From contig NZ_JAAGPF010000005.1 of assembly GCF_017104645.1 (NCBI RefSeq), positions 1 to 64,000 of the forward strand: a stretch of DNA of 64,000 nucleotides, in the 5' to 3' direction. The position numbers were made by a program, and so were the translations under genes. Position 1 is the first letter of the stretch. Each line of letters begins with the position of its first letter. Positions 38,601 to 46,948 of this stretch are shown here, in pieces. The notes under the pieces are model-generated. The model was not told the origin of the DNA and did not search any database. It saw only the letters and a program-made list of their open reading frames with translations. Origin of the DNA: Burkholderia sp. Ac-20379 (GTDB lineage: Bacteria; Pseudomonadota; Gammaproteobacteria; Burkholderiales; Burkholderiaceae).

Positions 38601-39485
38601 ATCGACGGTGCCCGACACGCGCAGCGCGGGCGCCTTGTCGTCGATCGAGAAGCGCACGGCCAAGTCGCTCGACAACCGGCCCGACGTGACCGCCACCGGC
38701 AGCTTGACCGGCGAATAGGACAGCAGCTTCGGCACGTCGAGGCCGTCGAATTTCAGGTTGATTTCCGACTCGCGCGACTGCGCGAACGGCTTGGTTCGGC
38801 CGTCGATCGCGATCGGGCTGCCGTCGAGGCGCAGCTTCAGCGTGGGCTGCACGAAAATGTCCGTCTTGGACGGCAGCGTGGCGACGAACGGCACGCCGAG
38901 CGACCATTGATCGATCGTGTGTGCGGCGCCGAGCAGACGATCGTCGAAATCGATGCGCCCGTTCGTCACCTGGATGTTCGACACCGAGAAACGCGTCGGC
39001 CCCGACGACGACGGCGCGGACGGCTTCGAGAACTTGTCGACGATATCGCTGAAATTGAAGCGTTGCGCGTCGTAGCGAACGATATGAAAGCGCGGCGCAT
39101 CGATGCGCACTTCGTCGACGATCGGCGCGCCGCGCAGCAGCGACGACCACGCCGGCCGCACGGTGAGCTTGCCGATATCGACGAACGGGCCCTGGCCGCC
39201 GCGCTCGCCGATATGCACGCCGTCGGCCTCGAGCCGCAGCGTGTAGGGGTTCAGCGCGATTCGCGCGATGCTGGCCGGGCGGTCGAGCTGGCGGCTCAGT
39301 TGCTGTTCGGCGACATGGCGGATCAGCGGCGGCGCGGCGAAGAAGCCGAGCAGGCCGAATACGATCAGGAACGCGACGATACCGATCGCCACGCGCTTCG
39401 TGCGGCGCGAGCGCGCCACGCCGCCAAGCCGCTGCGCGACGGAGGAACGGGGTGCTTTGGGCTGGTTTTTCTGGATGCTGGACAT
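35649..39485 (-). CDS. AsmA-like DUF748 envelope protein
   Basis: 1278-residue protein anchored by one N-terminal helix (RVAIGIVAFLIVFGLLGFFA) after a basic cytoplasmic tail. A long periplasmic, strand-rich repeat body follows, built of AsmA/TamB-like modules: LEADGVHIGERGGQGPFVDI, FSVSNIQVTNGRIDFDDRLL, MRFGELVLQGGRVTYTDNFI. A DUF748 C-terminal segment (YVEFAPGLATLTDASKQKLD onward) resembles an OmpA-like peptidoglycan-contact region. Ala/Ser-rich linkers occur near residues 375 and 830-880. Proteins of this class are thought to bridge inner and outer membranes and affect lipid transport (family knowledge, not shown here). Start MSSIQKNQ at 39485 chosen over an upstream ATG by family fit. Confidence 0.9.
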   Translation of the reverse strand: MSSIQKNQPKAPRSSVAQRLGGVARSRRTKRVAIGIVAFLIVFGLLGFFAAPPLIRHVAEQQLSRQLDRPASIARIALNPYTLRLEADGVHIGERGGQGPFVDIGKLTVRPAWSSLLRGAPIVDEVRIDAPRFHIVRYDAQRFNFSDIVDKFSKPSAPSSSGPTRFSVSNIQVTNGRIDFDDRLLGAAHTIDQWSLGVPFVATLPSKTDIFVQPTLKLRLDGSPIAIDGRTKPFAQSRESEINLKFDGLDVPKLLSYSPVKLPVAVTSGRLSSDLAVRFSIDDKAPALRVSGTVDLADANVTDPAGRPLFAARQLHLAAASLEPLRNVLHFSEIRVAQPVVTLSRDAAGVLNVQKLAASEPGGAAHKPAASPASAASAAAVATQQAAKPQPLDLTIARLAIDDGTIHVSDAAVSPAAALTLANLKTTLAGFTLQGRQPAKFWVSTTLAQGGAFSAAGAFSLAQQQAGGHLTLDALALPALAPYLSGATSAKLIDGKLGASVDAFADWSKAPFAANVGPSRLTLSALKVGAPYAKAPVLALQKATVNVQRIDVGARDAQIASVDVNGFAVDAARLKNGEIDLASLAAPTKPARPVPAAANEGGKSAAAAAAPWHYRIGELNLTDSKAGFTDLSTPHPVKLALAPLQVKVGPITDDLSKPLPLSLRTTLNRKGTFAVTGDVTATPLNAHLRIDGNRLDAAAFEPYFGGALNATIASALLNANGNLAVSQNKAATKAAYRGDVALVDVRMLDKATSDPFAGWRSLALSNLKANYDSAQGVDVDAARVTFANFYGRVLLDAQGRLNLSDVVAKQTGPAQSLTRDASGAQPVALSPGAAKAASATASAVEAASAHPASDTAAASNSASAPLPASAPAIVKAAEPPSQPVRMRFGELVLQGGRVTYTDNFIKPNYTADLVDIQGTVGAFGTESRDSAPVDVAASLEGNGPISIKGSVNPLIAKPALDLTASAHGIELTNLTPYSTKYAGYPITKGKLNVDLHYQLADDQLSANNHIFIDQLTFGDHIDNDTATRLPVRLAISLLKNSRGEIDVNIPVSGSLSSPEFSVGGLIWHAVLNLLKKAVTAPFSLLASAFGGNGEELGYVEFAPGLATLTDASKQKLDTISKLLAQKPSIRLDLTGRVDPARDLPGLREAYVERLVRVQKLKGVVGQGESVDPMTVKVAPDEYLKYLTEAYKAADFKKPRNLIGMQKTLPEADMRQALEAHAPADDAGLRALAQQRAQAVRQYLDGKVDPGRMFIVAPKLDAKGIEDKGATTRVDFGLK

Positions 39486-39621
39486 GCGGAGTGCCGTTGT
39501 GACGACGGCGGATGCCGTCTGCAAAATCGGGACGGGAAGCTGAGCTTTCGGAAGTATAGGCGGTTGGCGGGGAACGGCGATGTCGGGAGGGAGAGAAGGG
39601 GCGGAGAGAGATCAAGGGGAG

Positions 39622-39641
39622 ACGGGGCGCAGGCGCCCCGT
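39622..39641 (-). terminator. Hairpin after the TssM-like gene
   Basis: Nine-bp stem ACGGGGCGC/GCGCCCCGT, about 87 bp past the stop, without a T-run. Possible rho-assisted end of the T6SS island transcript. Confidence 0.35.
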
Positions 39642-39727
39642 GTGACGCGCCTCTTCCCGATTCCGAAAGAGATGGCCGAGACACCGATCGGCGTGTTCCG
39701 GATATGAAATTTCCGCCGCGAAGCACG

Positions 39728-42700
39728 TCATGGCTGCAACTCCGGCGGCAAGGGCGGCATGGAGGGTGGCCCGGAGACATCTCCGGCACGGCCTGTTACG
39801 AAAATGCGCTCGGGCATGCGAAAGCCACGCAGCTTCAGCAGATCGAGCGGCCCGGCTCCCGCCTGCGTGCGGAGCACGTAGCGCAACGCTGGCTTCGTGC
39901 TGTCAAGGGGCTCGCCGGCCGACGCAGGAATCGCCTTCACGGCTTCCGGCAACATCGACACGTGCACGGCGCCACGATCCGGCCGGCCACGCCATATCAG
40001 TTCGTAGCGCGTATCGTCGAGCGGCCGGACCTGGGCTTTTTCGAGCAGCCGCAGGAACGCCCAGTCGCCTGTCTCATCGAACGCGATCCGCACCCCGGCG
40101 TTCTGCGCCTGCCAGGTTAGCGACGCGTGGCCGTTCAGCCCGCTGCCCGGCCAAGCCATTCGGGTCCAGGCATCCTGCTGGTTGAAGTAGACGATCCGAC
40201 GCCCGTCCACACTCAGTTCGGTGTGGGTCACGTCCGGTGACGGCTGCGGCATCAACTCGAAGTGATAGCCTGCCTCGCCCCGCGAGTAAAGACGTGCACC
40301 GAGTGGGCCGACAAGCCGCAGCATGGCAAGGAACTTCGGATCGAATTGCAACGATGTCGGCGCGAGTTCGTCCGGCACCCACTGATCGCCCTGCCGCTTG
40401 AGCACGCCGGACAGTTCGATCTGGATAAAGCGGTTGATCAACCCGCCATCGGGCCGAACGTAACGCCCCAACTCCGCGAAAGATGCATCCGCCGACGTCG
40501 GCGCGAACGGATAGCGCGAAGCAAACGATGTCTCGAACGGGGCAGTCACGGCAGCACGCCACGTATCGTTCAGGCTTGCGGCAGCCGGCTGGAGAACGGC
40601 TTCCCAGGCCGCATCGAGCGGTTTCACGAACATCGTCTGGCCGAACCCGGCCCACTGCGCGCCCACGCTCGCGGCAGTCAGCGCAGCGTCGTCGCGCGCC
40701 TGAGAAAGGTTGGAGAGCTTGCCCTGGAATACGGCCTGTGCAAGCGATCGCGCCATCGCCTGCGCATCCAGGCTTGCCTGGATCTGCTGAAGCTTCAGAC
40801 GCACGGTGGTGTCGGCCGTCAGGACGCGCGAGAGGCTGACGCCGCTGAACGCGGCGGCGTTTAGTCCGGCAGCGTTTTGCCCGTTGCCGCTGGCGGGCGC
40901 CGGGATCGCGTCGCCCATCAACGCGAGCAGCGGGCCGAACGAACGGTCGAGCGGATTGATTACGGCCGGCTGAGCCGCGTCGCTGCCTTCGGTCAACAAT
41001 CCCCGCGCCTTGCGCATGAGCGTATCGGTCAGCGCCTGCGAGGGCCGCCCCGCCTCGCCCTGGTACTTCACTGATCTCATGACAGCGAGCAGCGGCGAAG
41101 CCTGCGCATCGGTCAAGCGCGTGAGCTGATCTATCACGCCCGAAAAACTGGTGGCGCGAATCCACTGGAAGCTGTTGAGCATGGTCGCCCAGGCGGCCGT
41201 GTAATCCTTGAAATACCGGTCGCGCAGTCGCTTCCTCAGTGTGTCGGCACTTTGCCTGGCATCGATAGTGGCTCGGGCCGTGCCTATCAGGCCTTGCTCG
41301 ACAGCAGCGTTGCCCTGGGCAGCCGCCTGATCGCCCAACACCCAGTCGCCCTCGATATGCTGCCCTTTCACCGCATCGTCGATGGCCTTCTCGACGACAC
41401 GCTCCCACGCTGCGCGCGTAAAAATGCCCGGTACCACCTGCGTAGTCGTGAACATGCCATGCGCGTCCGCGCCCGCAAGCAGCGTCGCGAGCGATACGTC
41501 GGCGTACTTGTTGCGCGCCGCTTCGAGCACGCGCCGATAGAGCATGTCGTCGCTGGCGGCGAGGCCGATCTGGCTCACGAGCGTCGAACGCATCTGCGTA
41601 ACCAGCGTCTGCGAAGCATCGGTTCGCCATTCAGGATGCGCGCCAAGATGATCGGCCCAAAATCCTGCGAGTTGCCGCGAGACGTCGATCCATTCCCCCG
41701 CCTGCATAGCGGCGGGCGCAGGCCAGACGTCCAGCATCTGTGCCTTGAGGAACGGCGCTTCCGCGCGCGCAGGCATTACGAGCATCAGGTACGCCTTGAG
41801 ACGGTTGTACGCCCGCTGCCGGGCGGCATGGCTCTGCTGCTCGTCCGCGCGCACCTGCGAGAGGGATCCGAGTTGCCTTTCCAGCGCTTGCGCGAGTGGC
41901 TGACGCAGATCACGGCTGGCCACGATCTGGTAGGGCCGCCAAAGCGTATCGAGGAGGTCGCCGTTACGCGACAGACCCGCGCGCAGATACCACGGTGCCC
42001 CATGCTGCCGACGATATTCGAGCGTCTCGATTTCATTCTGCAGCGCAAGTTGCGCACGCAACGCGAGCGGCGTTCCGGGTGCCGTCGCAAGCGCCTGGGC
42101 GGCGGTTGCTTCCGCTTCGTTGACGAGTGCCCGGTTGCCCAGCCCGGAAACCACCAACAGTGCGATCCATGCGATGGCTCCGATCAGGACACACCATGCA
42201 AGCGCATCGGGCCAGTACAACCTCGTGCGGCGCCCCCGATAGTTCGGCATGGCGGACGCAATCTGGTGCCACACCGGCAGCAGGGCGTGCGGTTGCTCAC
42301 GCATCACTTCGGCCATCGGCACCGCCTCGAGCGCTGTATCGTCACCATGAATAGCCACGGGCATTGGCACCGCGCCAGTGCCCGGAAAAACCGGAGCGAA
42401 CAACACGCCCGCCAACGGCGCGCGCAACCAGTTCGATGCGGCAAGCATGCGCATGTTCGTCGTGATCCTGGCGGCATGGTCGCCGACGTACTTCGAGATT
42501 TCCATCAGCCAAGTCACCCGGTTATTCCAGGTAGACAGGCGCACGCCCGTATCCGCCGTTCGGTGCTCGACCTCGTCGAGCAGTTCGGGCAATCGTGCGG
42601 CTGCGGATGTCGCGTGCCGGCGCGCGACATCCGGCATGAATGCCCCCACCACATCGAAGCGTTCGGCGGGGTTGCCATTCGCTTCGACCGGGTGCAGAAA

Positions 42701-43372
42701 AGCAACCGGCGCCGCCCACCCCAGCGAAGCGGCGAGTCCTGCGAGCTTGCGCGGCAAGTCGGTCTCGATATCGTGTGCGCGAGCGACATGCACCACGCCA
42801 TCGATAGGCCGGCGGCGCAGCTTTCGGATCTGGCCGAGCCATTCCTCCGAATCGACGCCATCCGGGCAGGTGTGCACGAGGATCGTTTCGCCAACATGCA
42901 TGACGCCCGCCTGCTTGAGTCCCGGCGCGACCTGATCGATGCGCTCGTCCATGCCGATCAACAGCAGCCAGCGCAGGCGGCGTCGCCAACGCCAGCCGTA
43001 CGAAACGCGTAGCGCCTCGTACACGCGTTGCAGCCGCGCATCGCACCTGAGCGGCTTCATCGCCTTGGTGCGGTCTCCTGTTTCGGCTCGGAACCACCTC
43101 GCCGCCCCGCCGTACGCGCCCGTCGATACCGCGAACAGATGGGCGATCACGACGACAACCAGCGCAATCGGGATACCGATCAAAAACCGCATGCGAGGTG
43201 CGCCATCTGCGATGCCAAGACTGTCATTCCCGAACCAGACCAACAGCAGCGCGCCAATGGCCAGGACAAGCGCTGCGAGCGGCATGCCCCAGATCGCCAC
43301 GCGCCCCGAAGCCGGCTTGCTGCCGACGGTGTCGGGCGCCTTGTTTCTCGAATTATTTTGGGGAGTCGTCAT
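39728..43372 (-). CDS. TssM-like (ImcF-related) T6SS protein without a P-loop
   Basis: 1214-residue inner-membrane protein of the TssM/ImcF-related family. Two N-terminal helices (about 25-47 and 61-83) and a third (about 390-411) reproduce TssM topology, followed by a large periplasmic helical domain and a C-terminal strand-rich domain (VGPLGARLYSRGEAGYHFEL, FDETGDWAFLRLLEKAQVRP). In TssM, the first cytoplasmic strand is followed by a Walker A loop; here it reads RWLLLIGMDERIDQVAPGL (residues 135-152), with no GxxGxGKT, so nucleotide binding is unlikely. It overlaps the upstream gene by 20 bases and is last in the vgrG island. It is probably an accessory assembly or loading factor, not the core TssM, since no other core tss gene is nearby. 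Confidence 0.85.
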   Translation of the reverse strand: MTTPQNNSRNKAPDTVGSKPASGRVAIWGMPLAALVLAIGALLLVWFGNDSLGIADGAPRMRFLIGIPIALVVVVIAHLFAVSTGAYGGAARWFRAETGDRTKAMKPLRCDARLQRVYEALRVSYGWRWRRRLRWLLLIGMDERIDQVAPGLKQAGVMHVGETILVHTCPDGVDSEEWLGQIRKLRRRPIDGVVHVARAHDIETDLPRKLAGLAASLGWAAPVAFLHPVEANGNPAERFDVVGAFMPDVARRHATSAAARLPELLDEVEHRTADTGVRLSTWNNRVTWLMEISKYVGDHAARITTNMRMLAASNWLRAPLAGVLFAPVFPGTGAVPMPVAIHGDDTALEAVPMAEVMREQPHALLPVWHQIASAMPNYRGRRTRLYWPDALAWCVLIGAIAWIALLVVSGLGNRALVNEAEATAAQALATAPGTPLALRAQLALQNEIETLEYRRQHGAPWYLRAGLSRNGDLLDTLWRPYQIVASRDLRQPLAQALERQLGSLSQVRADEQQSHAARQRAYNRLKAYLMLVMPARAEAPFLKAQMLDVWPAPAAMQAGEWIDVSRQLAGFWADHLGAHPEWRTDASQTLVTQMRSTLVSQIGLAASDDMLYRRVLEAARNKYADVSLATLLAGADAHGMFTTTQVVPGIFTRAAWERVVEKAIDDAVKGQHIEGDWVLGDQAAAQGNAAVEQGLIGTARATIDARQSADTLRKRLRDRYFKDYTAAWATMLNSFQWIRATSFSGVIDQLTRLTDAQASPLLAVMRSVKYQGEAGRPSQALTDTLMRKARGLLTEGSDAAQPAVINPLDRSFGPLLALMGDAIPAPASGNGQNAAGLNAAAFSGVSLSRVLTADTTVRLKLQQIQASLDAQAMARSLAQAVFQGKLSNLSQARDDAALTAASVGAQWAGFGQTMFVKPLDAAWEAVLQPAAASLNDTWRAAVTAPFETSFASRYPFAPTSADASFAELGRYVRPDGGLINRFIQIELSGVLKRQGDQWVPDELAPTSLQFDPKFLAMLRLVGPLGARLYSRGEAGYHFELMPQPSPDVTHTELSVDGRRIVYFNQQDAWTRMAWPGSGLNGHASLTWQAQNAGVRIAFDETGDWAFLRLLEKAQVRPLDDTRYELIWRGRPDRGAVHVSMLPEAVKAIPASAGEPLDSTKPALRYVLRTQAGAGPLDLLKLRGFRMPERIFVTGRAGDVSGPPSMPPLPPELQP

Positions 43373-44636
43373 GCGTGGAAACGTTGAATTGTTCTGCGGA
43401 TATCACGTGAAGGATGGCCGACTGCAGACCATCGATCAGCAGTTGCGGGCTGTCTGACGCCCCGGCCTCAATGGCAGCAGCAATCGCCAGCAAGCCGTTG
43501 GCGGCACCCACATTGCCGACGATACGATCGAGCCGATGCTGTGCGGTGTCCCCCAAGGCGGCCTGAAAACCAGCGGCGGCGAGGGCACGGTCACACTGCT
43601 CGAGCGGCCGCGCGATCCAGGCGTGCGTCACCGATGCTGCCTTGGCTTTGCCCCAGATCGCGGCATTCGCAAAGCCGTGTTGAGCCTGACCATCGATTGC
43701 CTGAACGGGACGATGCAGCGCAGCCTTGTGACGGACGCTCGAAGGAAGCTTGACGTAACCGGGATCGAGCAGCAGGGCGGCACAACCTTCGGCACCGCCT
43801 TCGGTAATGGCCGCGTCATGCCACGCTGCGGCAACGATCAGGAGCGGACGGCTCTCGCGCGCGTCGAGCCAGCCATCCGCCACCAGCAGGCCATCGGTCG
43901 CGGGAGCGGACTGGATCTCGAGCGGCGGAAGCGCCGCCAGTTGCAAGGCTTCCCGGACACGCGCCACGTACAGTCCCGCGGCGTCCGGCGCCGCCAGCAC
44001 GCGTACCTGCGGCCAGTAAGGCTTTTCGTATCGCGTCAACGCCTGAATAGTGCCGATCAACGGTTCCAGGGCAACGCGGATCATCTGGACAGCCGGTGCA
44101 ACCTCTATCGGCACGTCTGCGGCGCCGTCCTCGTTTTTCTCTTCACTGGCTACGGGCAACCCTGTCAGCAGCAGCGGATCATCGTCCTCAAAGCGGTTAC
44201 ACATGACCTTGCCCGAGCCATGACGGGCGCTCTGCATCTTCAGGAGCGGCTGTTTGCCTGCCAGCGCTTCGGAAAGGGATTTGCCCGCCAGCGGCAAGCA
44301 ATAGCCCGCGTCGAGCACGTGCAGCGGACGCTGCGCGAATCGAATTTTTCGCGCAAGCCAACGGTCGCGATGATGATTTCGCCAGTACGTGCGATACCAC
44401 ATCACTTCGTACCCTGATCGGGCAAAACCGAGCAGGAGCAGGAACACACCGTTCGGTACCCCGATCATCCAGCTCCAGAACGCGAGGCCACGCGCAGGTT
44501 CAACGTTCGGCCATGCAAGCGCTACACATAGCGGACCAAGCAGATTGCACACGAACCACGCCGCAGCCCATGGCCGGAAACGCATTTTGGGTGGATAGCC
44601 GCCAGGGAGCCCAGCCGGGGAGAGGTCGACCGGCAT
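43353..44636 (-). CDS. T6SS island membrane protein of unknown function
   Basis: 427-residue protein. Two N-terminal helices lie at about residues 24-42 (WAAAWFVCNLLGPLCVALAW) and 52-70. A soluble remainder contains a strand pair LLVADGWLDARESRPLLIVA and EGCAALLLDPGYVKLPSSV. Near the C-terminus DRIVGNVGAANGLLAIAAAI faintly recalls thiolase/ketosynthase-fold segments (weak). The ATG at 44636 overlaps the stop of the PAAR gene (TAATG), so translation is coupled; the longer reading upstream is rejected for that reason. Position between PAAR and the TssM-like protein suggests a T6SS adaptor or loading role. Confidence 0.75.
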   Translation of the reverse strand: MPVDLSPAGLPGGYPPKMRFRPWAAAWFVCNLLGPLCVALAWPNVEPARGLAFWSWMIGVPNGVFLLLLGFARSGYEVMWYRTYWRNHHRDRWLARKIRFAQRPLHVLDAGYCLPLAGKSLSEALAGKQPLLKMQSARHGSGKVMCNRFEDDDPLLLTGLPVASEEKNEDGAADVPIEVAPAVQMIRVALEPLIGTIQALTRYEKPYWPQVRVLAAPDAAGLYVARVREALQLAALPPLEIQSAPATDGLLVADGWLDARESRPLLIVAAAWHDAAITEGGAEGCAALLLDPGYVKLPSSVRHKAALHRPVQAIDGQAQHGFANAAIWGKAKAASVTHAWIARPLEQCDRALAAAGFQAALGDTAQHRLDRIVGNVGAANGLLAIAAAIEAGASDSPQLLIDGLQSAILHVISAEQFNVSTHDDSPK

Positions 44637-44896
44637 TACTCGACACTGAAATTCATGAGCGACGAGAGCAGACGGCAACCGCACACGCAACGGTGGTGAT
44701 GGAAGGCAACCTCCTTGCCATCGCGATCCGGGAGTCTGGCGTAGCCTTCGTCAATCGTGGTTGGCCCGTGCTGCTCGCAGATTGCCTCGTCGCCTTTTCG
44801 GGCGACGGGGCGGCCCATTACCTCGAACCATGGCGAGCCACCGGTGACTTCGCCGCCGTGTTCTAGTTTGTCGCCTTTGCGGATGGGTGATTGCAT
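44636..44896 (-). CDS. PAAR-domain spike-tip protein
   Basis: 86-residue PAAR protein that sharpens the VgrG spike and can tether effectors. It shows PIRKGDKLEHGGEVTGGSP, VARKGDEAICEQHGPTTIDE and the C-terminal metal-binding cluster HHHRCVCGC. It has no extra toxin domain. It is coupled to the next gene by TAATG overlap. It lies downstream of the immunity genes across a 435-bp AT-rich gap, so it may have its own promoter there. Confidence 0.92.
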   Translation of the reverse strand: MQSPIRKGDKLEHGGEVTGGSPWFEVMGRPVARKGDEAICEQHGPTTIDEGYARLPDRDGKEVAFHHHRCVCGCRLLSSLMNFSVE

Positions 44897-45331
44897 CGTT
44901 TAGTGTTCAGATTGTCTATCCACAGGTGACGTCTTGGAAGAAATTTTCTTCCTATTTTTTCGAAGCACAACCAAATCAGCTCATCCATTAAACACAAGAT
45001 CAAAACTTGACTTCGAGCAGCATCGCGTCACTTTTCTTAAAAACCATCTACCTCTTTCTATCGAGAGCAAGCACATAATCGCATTCATCGAGCACTCCTT
45101 CGCAGCCACACAACCTGCCAACCAGAACCATGACATATAACCATACTTCAAAGTTTTCATGATAAAACCCACCCTACAAATTCGGGCATCTTTTACTTCT
45201 CACAATCCGCCCCTACACGAAATTTAAATTTACTCCGATTTTTAAAATCAATAAAATAATTAACAATACAACACAACATAACCTTACCCGAACACCGACA
45301 CCACCTGCATTAGCATCAGCACACCGAGAGA
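44897..45331. other. AT-rich spacer between PAAR and immunity genes
   Basis: 435 bp, strongly AT-rich for this genome (for example ATAAAATAATTAACAATAC near 45250). It could hold a promoter for the PAAR group and one small frame on the minus strand (44981-45160). It probably belongs to the imported toxin/immunity module. Confidence 0.6.
44981..45160 (-). CDS. Possible small lipoprotein-like frame
   Basis: 59 codons beginning MKTLKYGYMSWFWLAGCVAA, which reads like a short signal peptide with a lipobox-type LAGC. A Cys-rich basic segment follows. GTAGGGTGGG lies upstream of the ATG. It could be a small real gene or the decayed 5' end of a third immunity copy. Little support beyond this. Confidence 0.25.
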   Translation of the reverse strand: MKTLKYGYMSWFWLAGCVAAKECSMNAIMCLLSIERGRWFLRKVTRCCSKSSFDLVFNG

Positions 45332-46033
45332 CTAAAATTCAAGAGTTCGCAGGACATCACGAAGGGACGTACCATTCGAATTTTTTCCAATCTTCCCATC
45401 AAAATCACCGCCGGATATACCAATCAAAACATCACCCTCATGAACAAAACAAAATCTTGAAGTTTTATTTTTATTTTTTGAAATGAAATCCAACACAAAT
45501 CCGCTTGCACCAGGTACATTGATATTTTCAAAATTCACCCCCTCGCTTTTTTGATGCCGAACCCATTTTCCCTCATCAAAATCTGCCGGACACCTCCACG
45601 AATTATCGTCCATGATATCTTGCATTGGTTGAGTAACATCATTACCCCCAGCATTATCGGATGACCATTTGAAATCCGAGGCACTCACACACATGAAGCC
45701 AATCCATGGCACATTTTCGGCTCTACCTTCCTCAAACCACCAACCATACCCAGAATACGTTTCCGCCTGCTTAAGAAATGGGAGCTCCCTATAAGGAAGA
45801 AGAGAATTTGCACGATAAAATATTAATTCTGGAACATTGTATTGAACATGATCATATTTTTTTAAAATCATCGAGAAATCACAACCGATCATTCTTATGT
45901 GCACTGACGCCGGCCCATCTGCCGTTAGATTGCTGGTACCGCCGCCCAATTTCACCACGCCGCCATCAGCCGATGCATCAGCACAAAAGCATGTAACAGC
46001 AAACCAACCAGCAACAAATATTTTATACAACAC
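45332..46033 (-). CDS. Exported immunity-like protein, copy 2 (AT-rich)
   Basis: 233-residue protein with a signal peptide (MLYKIFVAGWFAVTCFCADA), hence periplasmic. No known domain recognised. Its second half shares an order of features with the neighbouring gene 46308-46946: GFVLDF..., a hydrophobic FCFVHEGDVLIGISGG strand, then a final LRDVLRTLEF helix; the neighbour has GFYLIQ, LSFCIFQKTIALCGG and LEILRGIEF. The two therefore look like diverged paralogs. It starts with GTG after AGAGAGGTC. AT-rich with foreign codon use. Position after a peptidoglycan-targeting effector suggests immunity. Confidence 0.65.
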   Translation of the reverse strand: MLYKIFVAGWFAVTCFCADASADGGVVKLGGGTSNLTADGPASVHIRMIGCDFSMILKKYDHVQYNVPELIFYRANSLLPYRELPFLKQAETYSGYGWWFEEGRAENVPWIGFMCVSASDFKWSSDNAGGNDVTQPMQDIMDDNSWRCPADFDEGKWVRHQKSEGVNFENINVPGASGFVLDFISKNKNKTSRFCFVHEGDVLIGISGGDFDGKIGKNSNGTSLRDVLRTLEF

Positions 46034-46307
46034 ACCAAGACCTCTCTAAAAATCAGAAACCAGCCGGCAGAAAAATTACACAAATCAATGAAATATTTTT
46101 CACCTAAACTCAGAAAGAATCTTTCATCATCATGACTGCACTTGGATTTTTCACCGAACATCAATCCAGCAGAAATATTCACCGCAGACACAACAATGCA
46201 ATCTCAACAAAACAATTGACATCACCATCACTTCACTACCAATTCAAACCAAATTATCCAACAGAATCATTATCTACCTTCCAAGACAATAGTCATGGAA
46301 CAATAGA

Positions 46308-46946
46308 TTAATTTTTCGATGCAGACATACCATCCAAATGGTCAACAAACTCGATACCTCGAAGGATCTCAAGAACATACGGAAGGAGATTGCCCTTCGG
46401 ATCGCCAAGATACATAACAGGTTGCCCGCCGCACAAAGCTATGGTTTTTTGAAAAATGCAGAATGACAGATAACGCTCCCGCTGTCCTGGATCGCCATCC
46501 AGATCATCCTGGATTAAATAAAATCCATCCGCATTGACTGCATCGAGGTTATCCACCGTGGTAACTTCACTCAACGCCCCCGCCTCTCTCTCATTATCGA
46601 AGTAAGGAACCCAACCTCGTCCATCTCCATCTAAAACGGCGCCATACTCCTTTGCAACATCTTCTTTTGATTGACCCATCAGGCCAATACATACAAAATT
46701 TATGCCGAATTTAGACATCTGCGTTTCAACGGGCGTTTTTTCAGTCCAGTAAGACGCATGCATCTGCATTCCACTAGCCAGATGCCCTTTGAAATAGTCC
46801 TCGACGCTGATAACACACCCATCTCCCATACTGACCACGAGCCGAGATGACCCAATAGCTCCAGGAAGATTAGCTGCAGAACACGATAGAAATGAGATAG
46901 TTACGAATAGAATTCCAACCAAAATCGCATAAAATCTGTTACACAT
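46308..46946 (-). CDS. Exported immunity-like protein, copy 1 (AT-rich)
   Basis: 212-residue protein with a signal peptide (MCNRFYAILVGILFVTISFL, then SCSAA), hence periplasmic or lipid-anchored. Its ATG lies 2 bases after the effector stop (TAA-AT-ATG), the tight coupling expected for an effector/immunity pair. It contains several cysteines and a final LEILRGIEFVDHLD helix shared with the next gene. No known domain recognised. Periplasmic location matches the predicted peptidoglycan target of the effector. Immunity is inference from position, export and AT-richness. Confidence 0.7.
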   Translation of the reverse strand: MCNRFYAILVGILFVTISFLSCSAANLPGAIGSSRLVVSMGDGCVISVEDYFKGHLASGMQMHASYWTEKTPVETQMSKFGINFVCIGLMGQSKEDVAKEYGAVLDGDGRGWVPYFDNEREAGALSEVTTVDNLDAVNADGFYLIQDDLDGDPGQRERYLSFCIFQKTIALCGGQPVMYLGDPKGNLLPYVLEILRGIEFVDHLDGMSASKN

Positions 46947-46948
46947 AT

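Noticed and set aside
36477-39707. 1076-codon plus-strand frame opposite the DUF748 gene
   Set aside because: Arg-rich shadow frame with no domain; the opposite strand encodes a clear AsmA-like protein.
45952-46191. 79-codon frame overlapping the start of the second immunity-like gene
   Set aside because: Overlaps the signal peptide of a better supported gene in another frame and has no ribosome site or domain.
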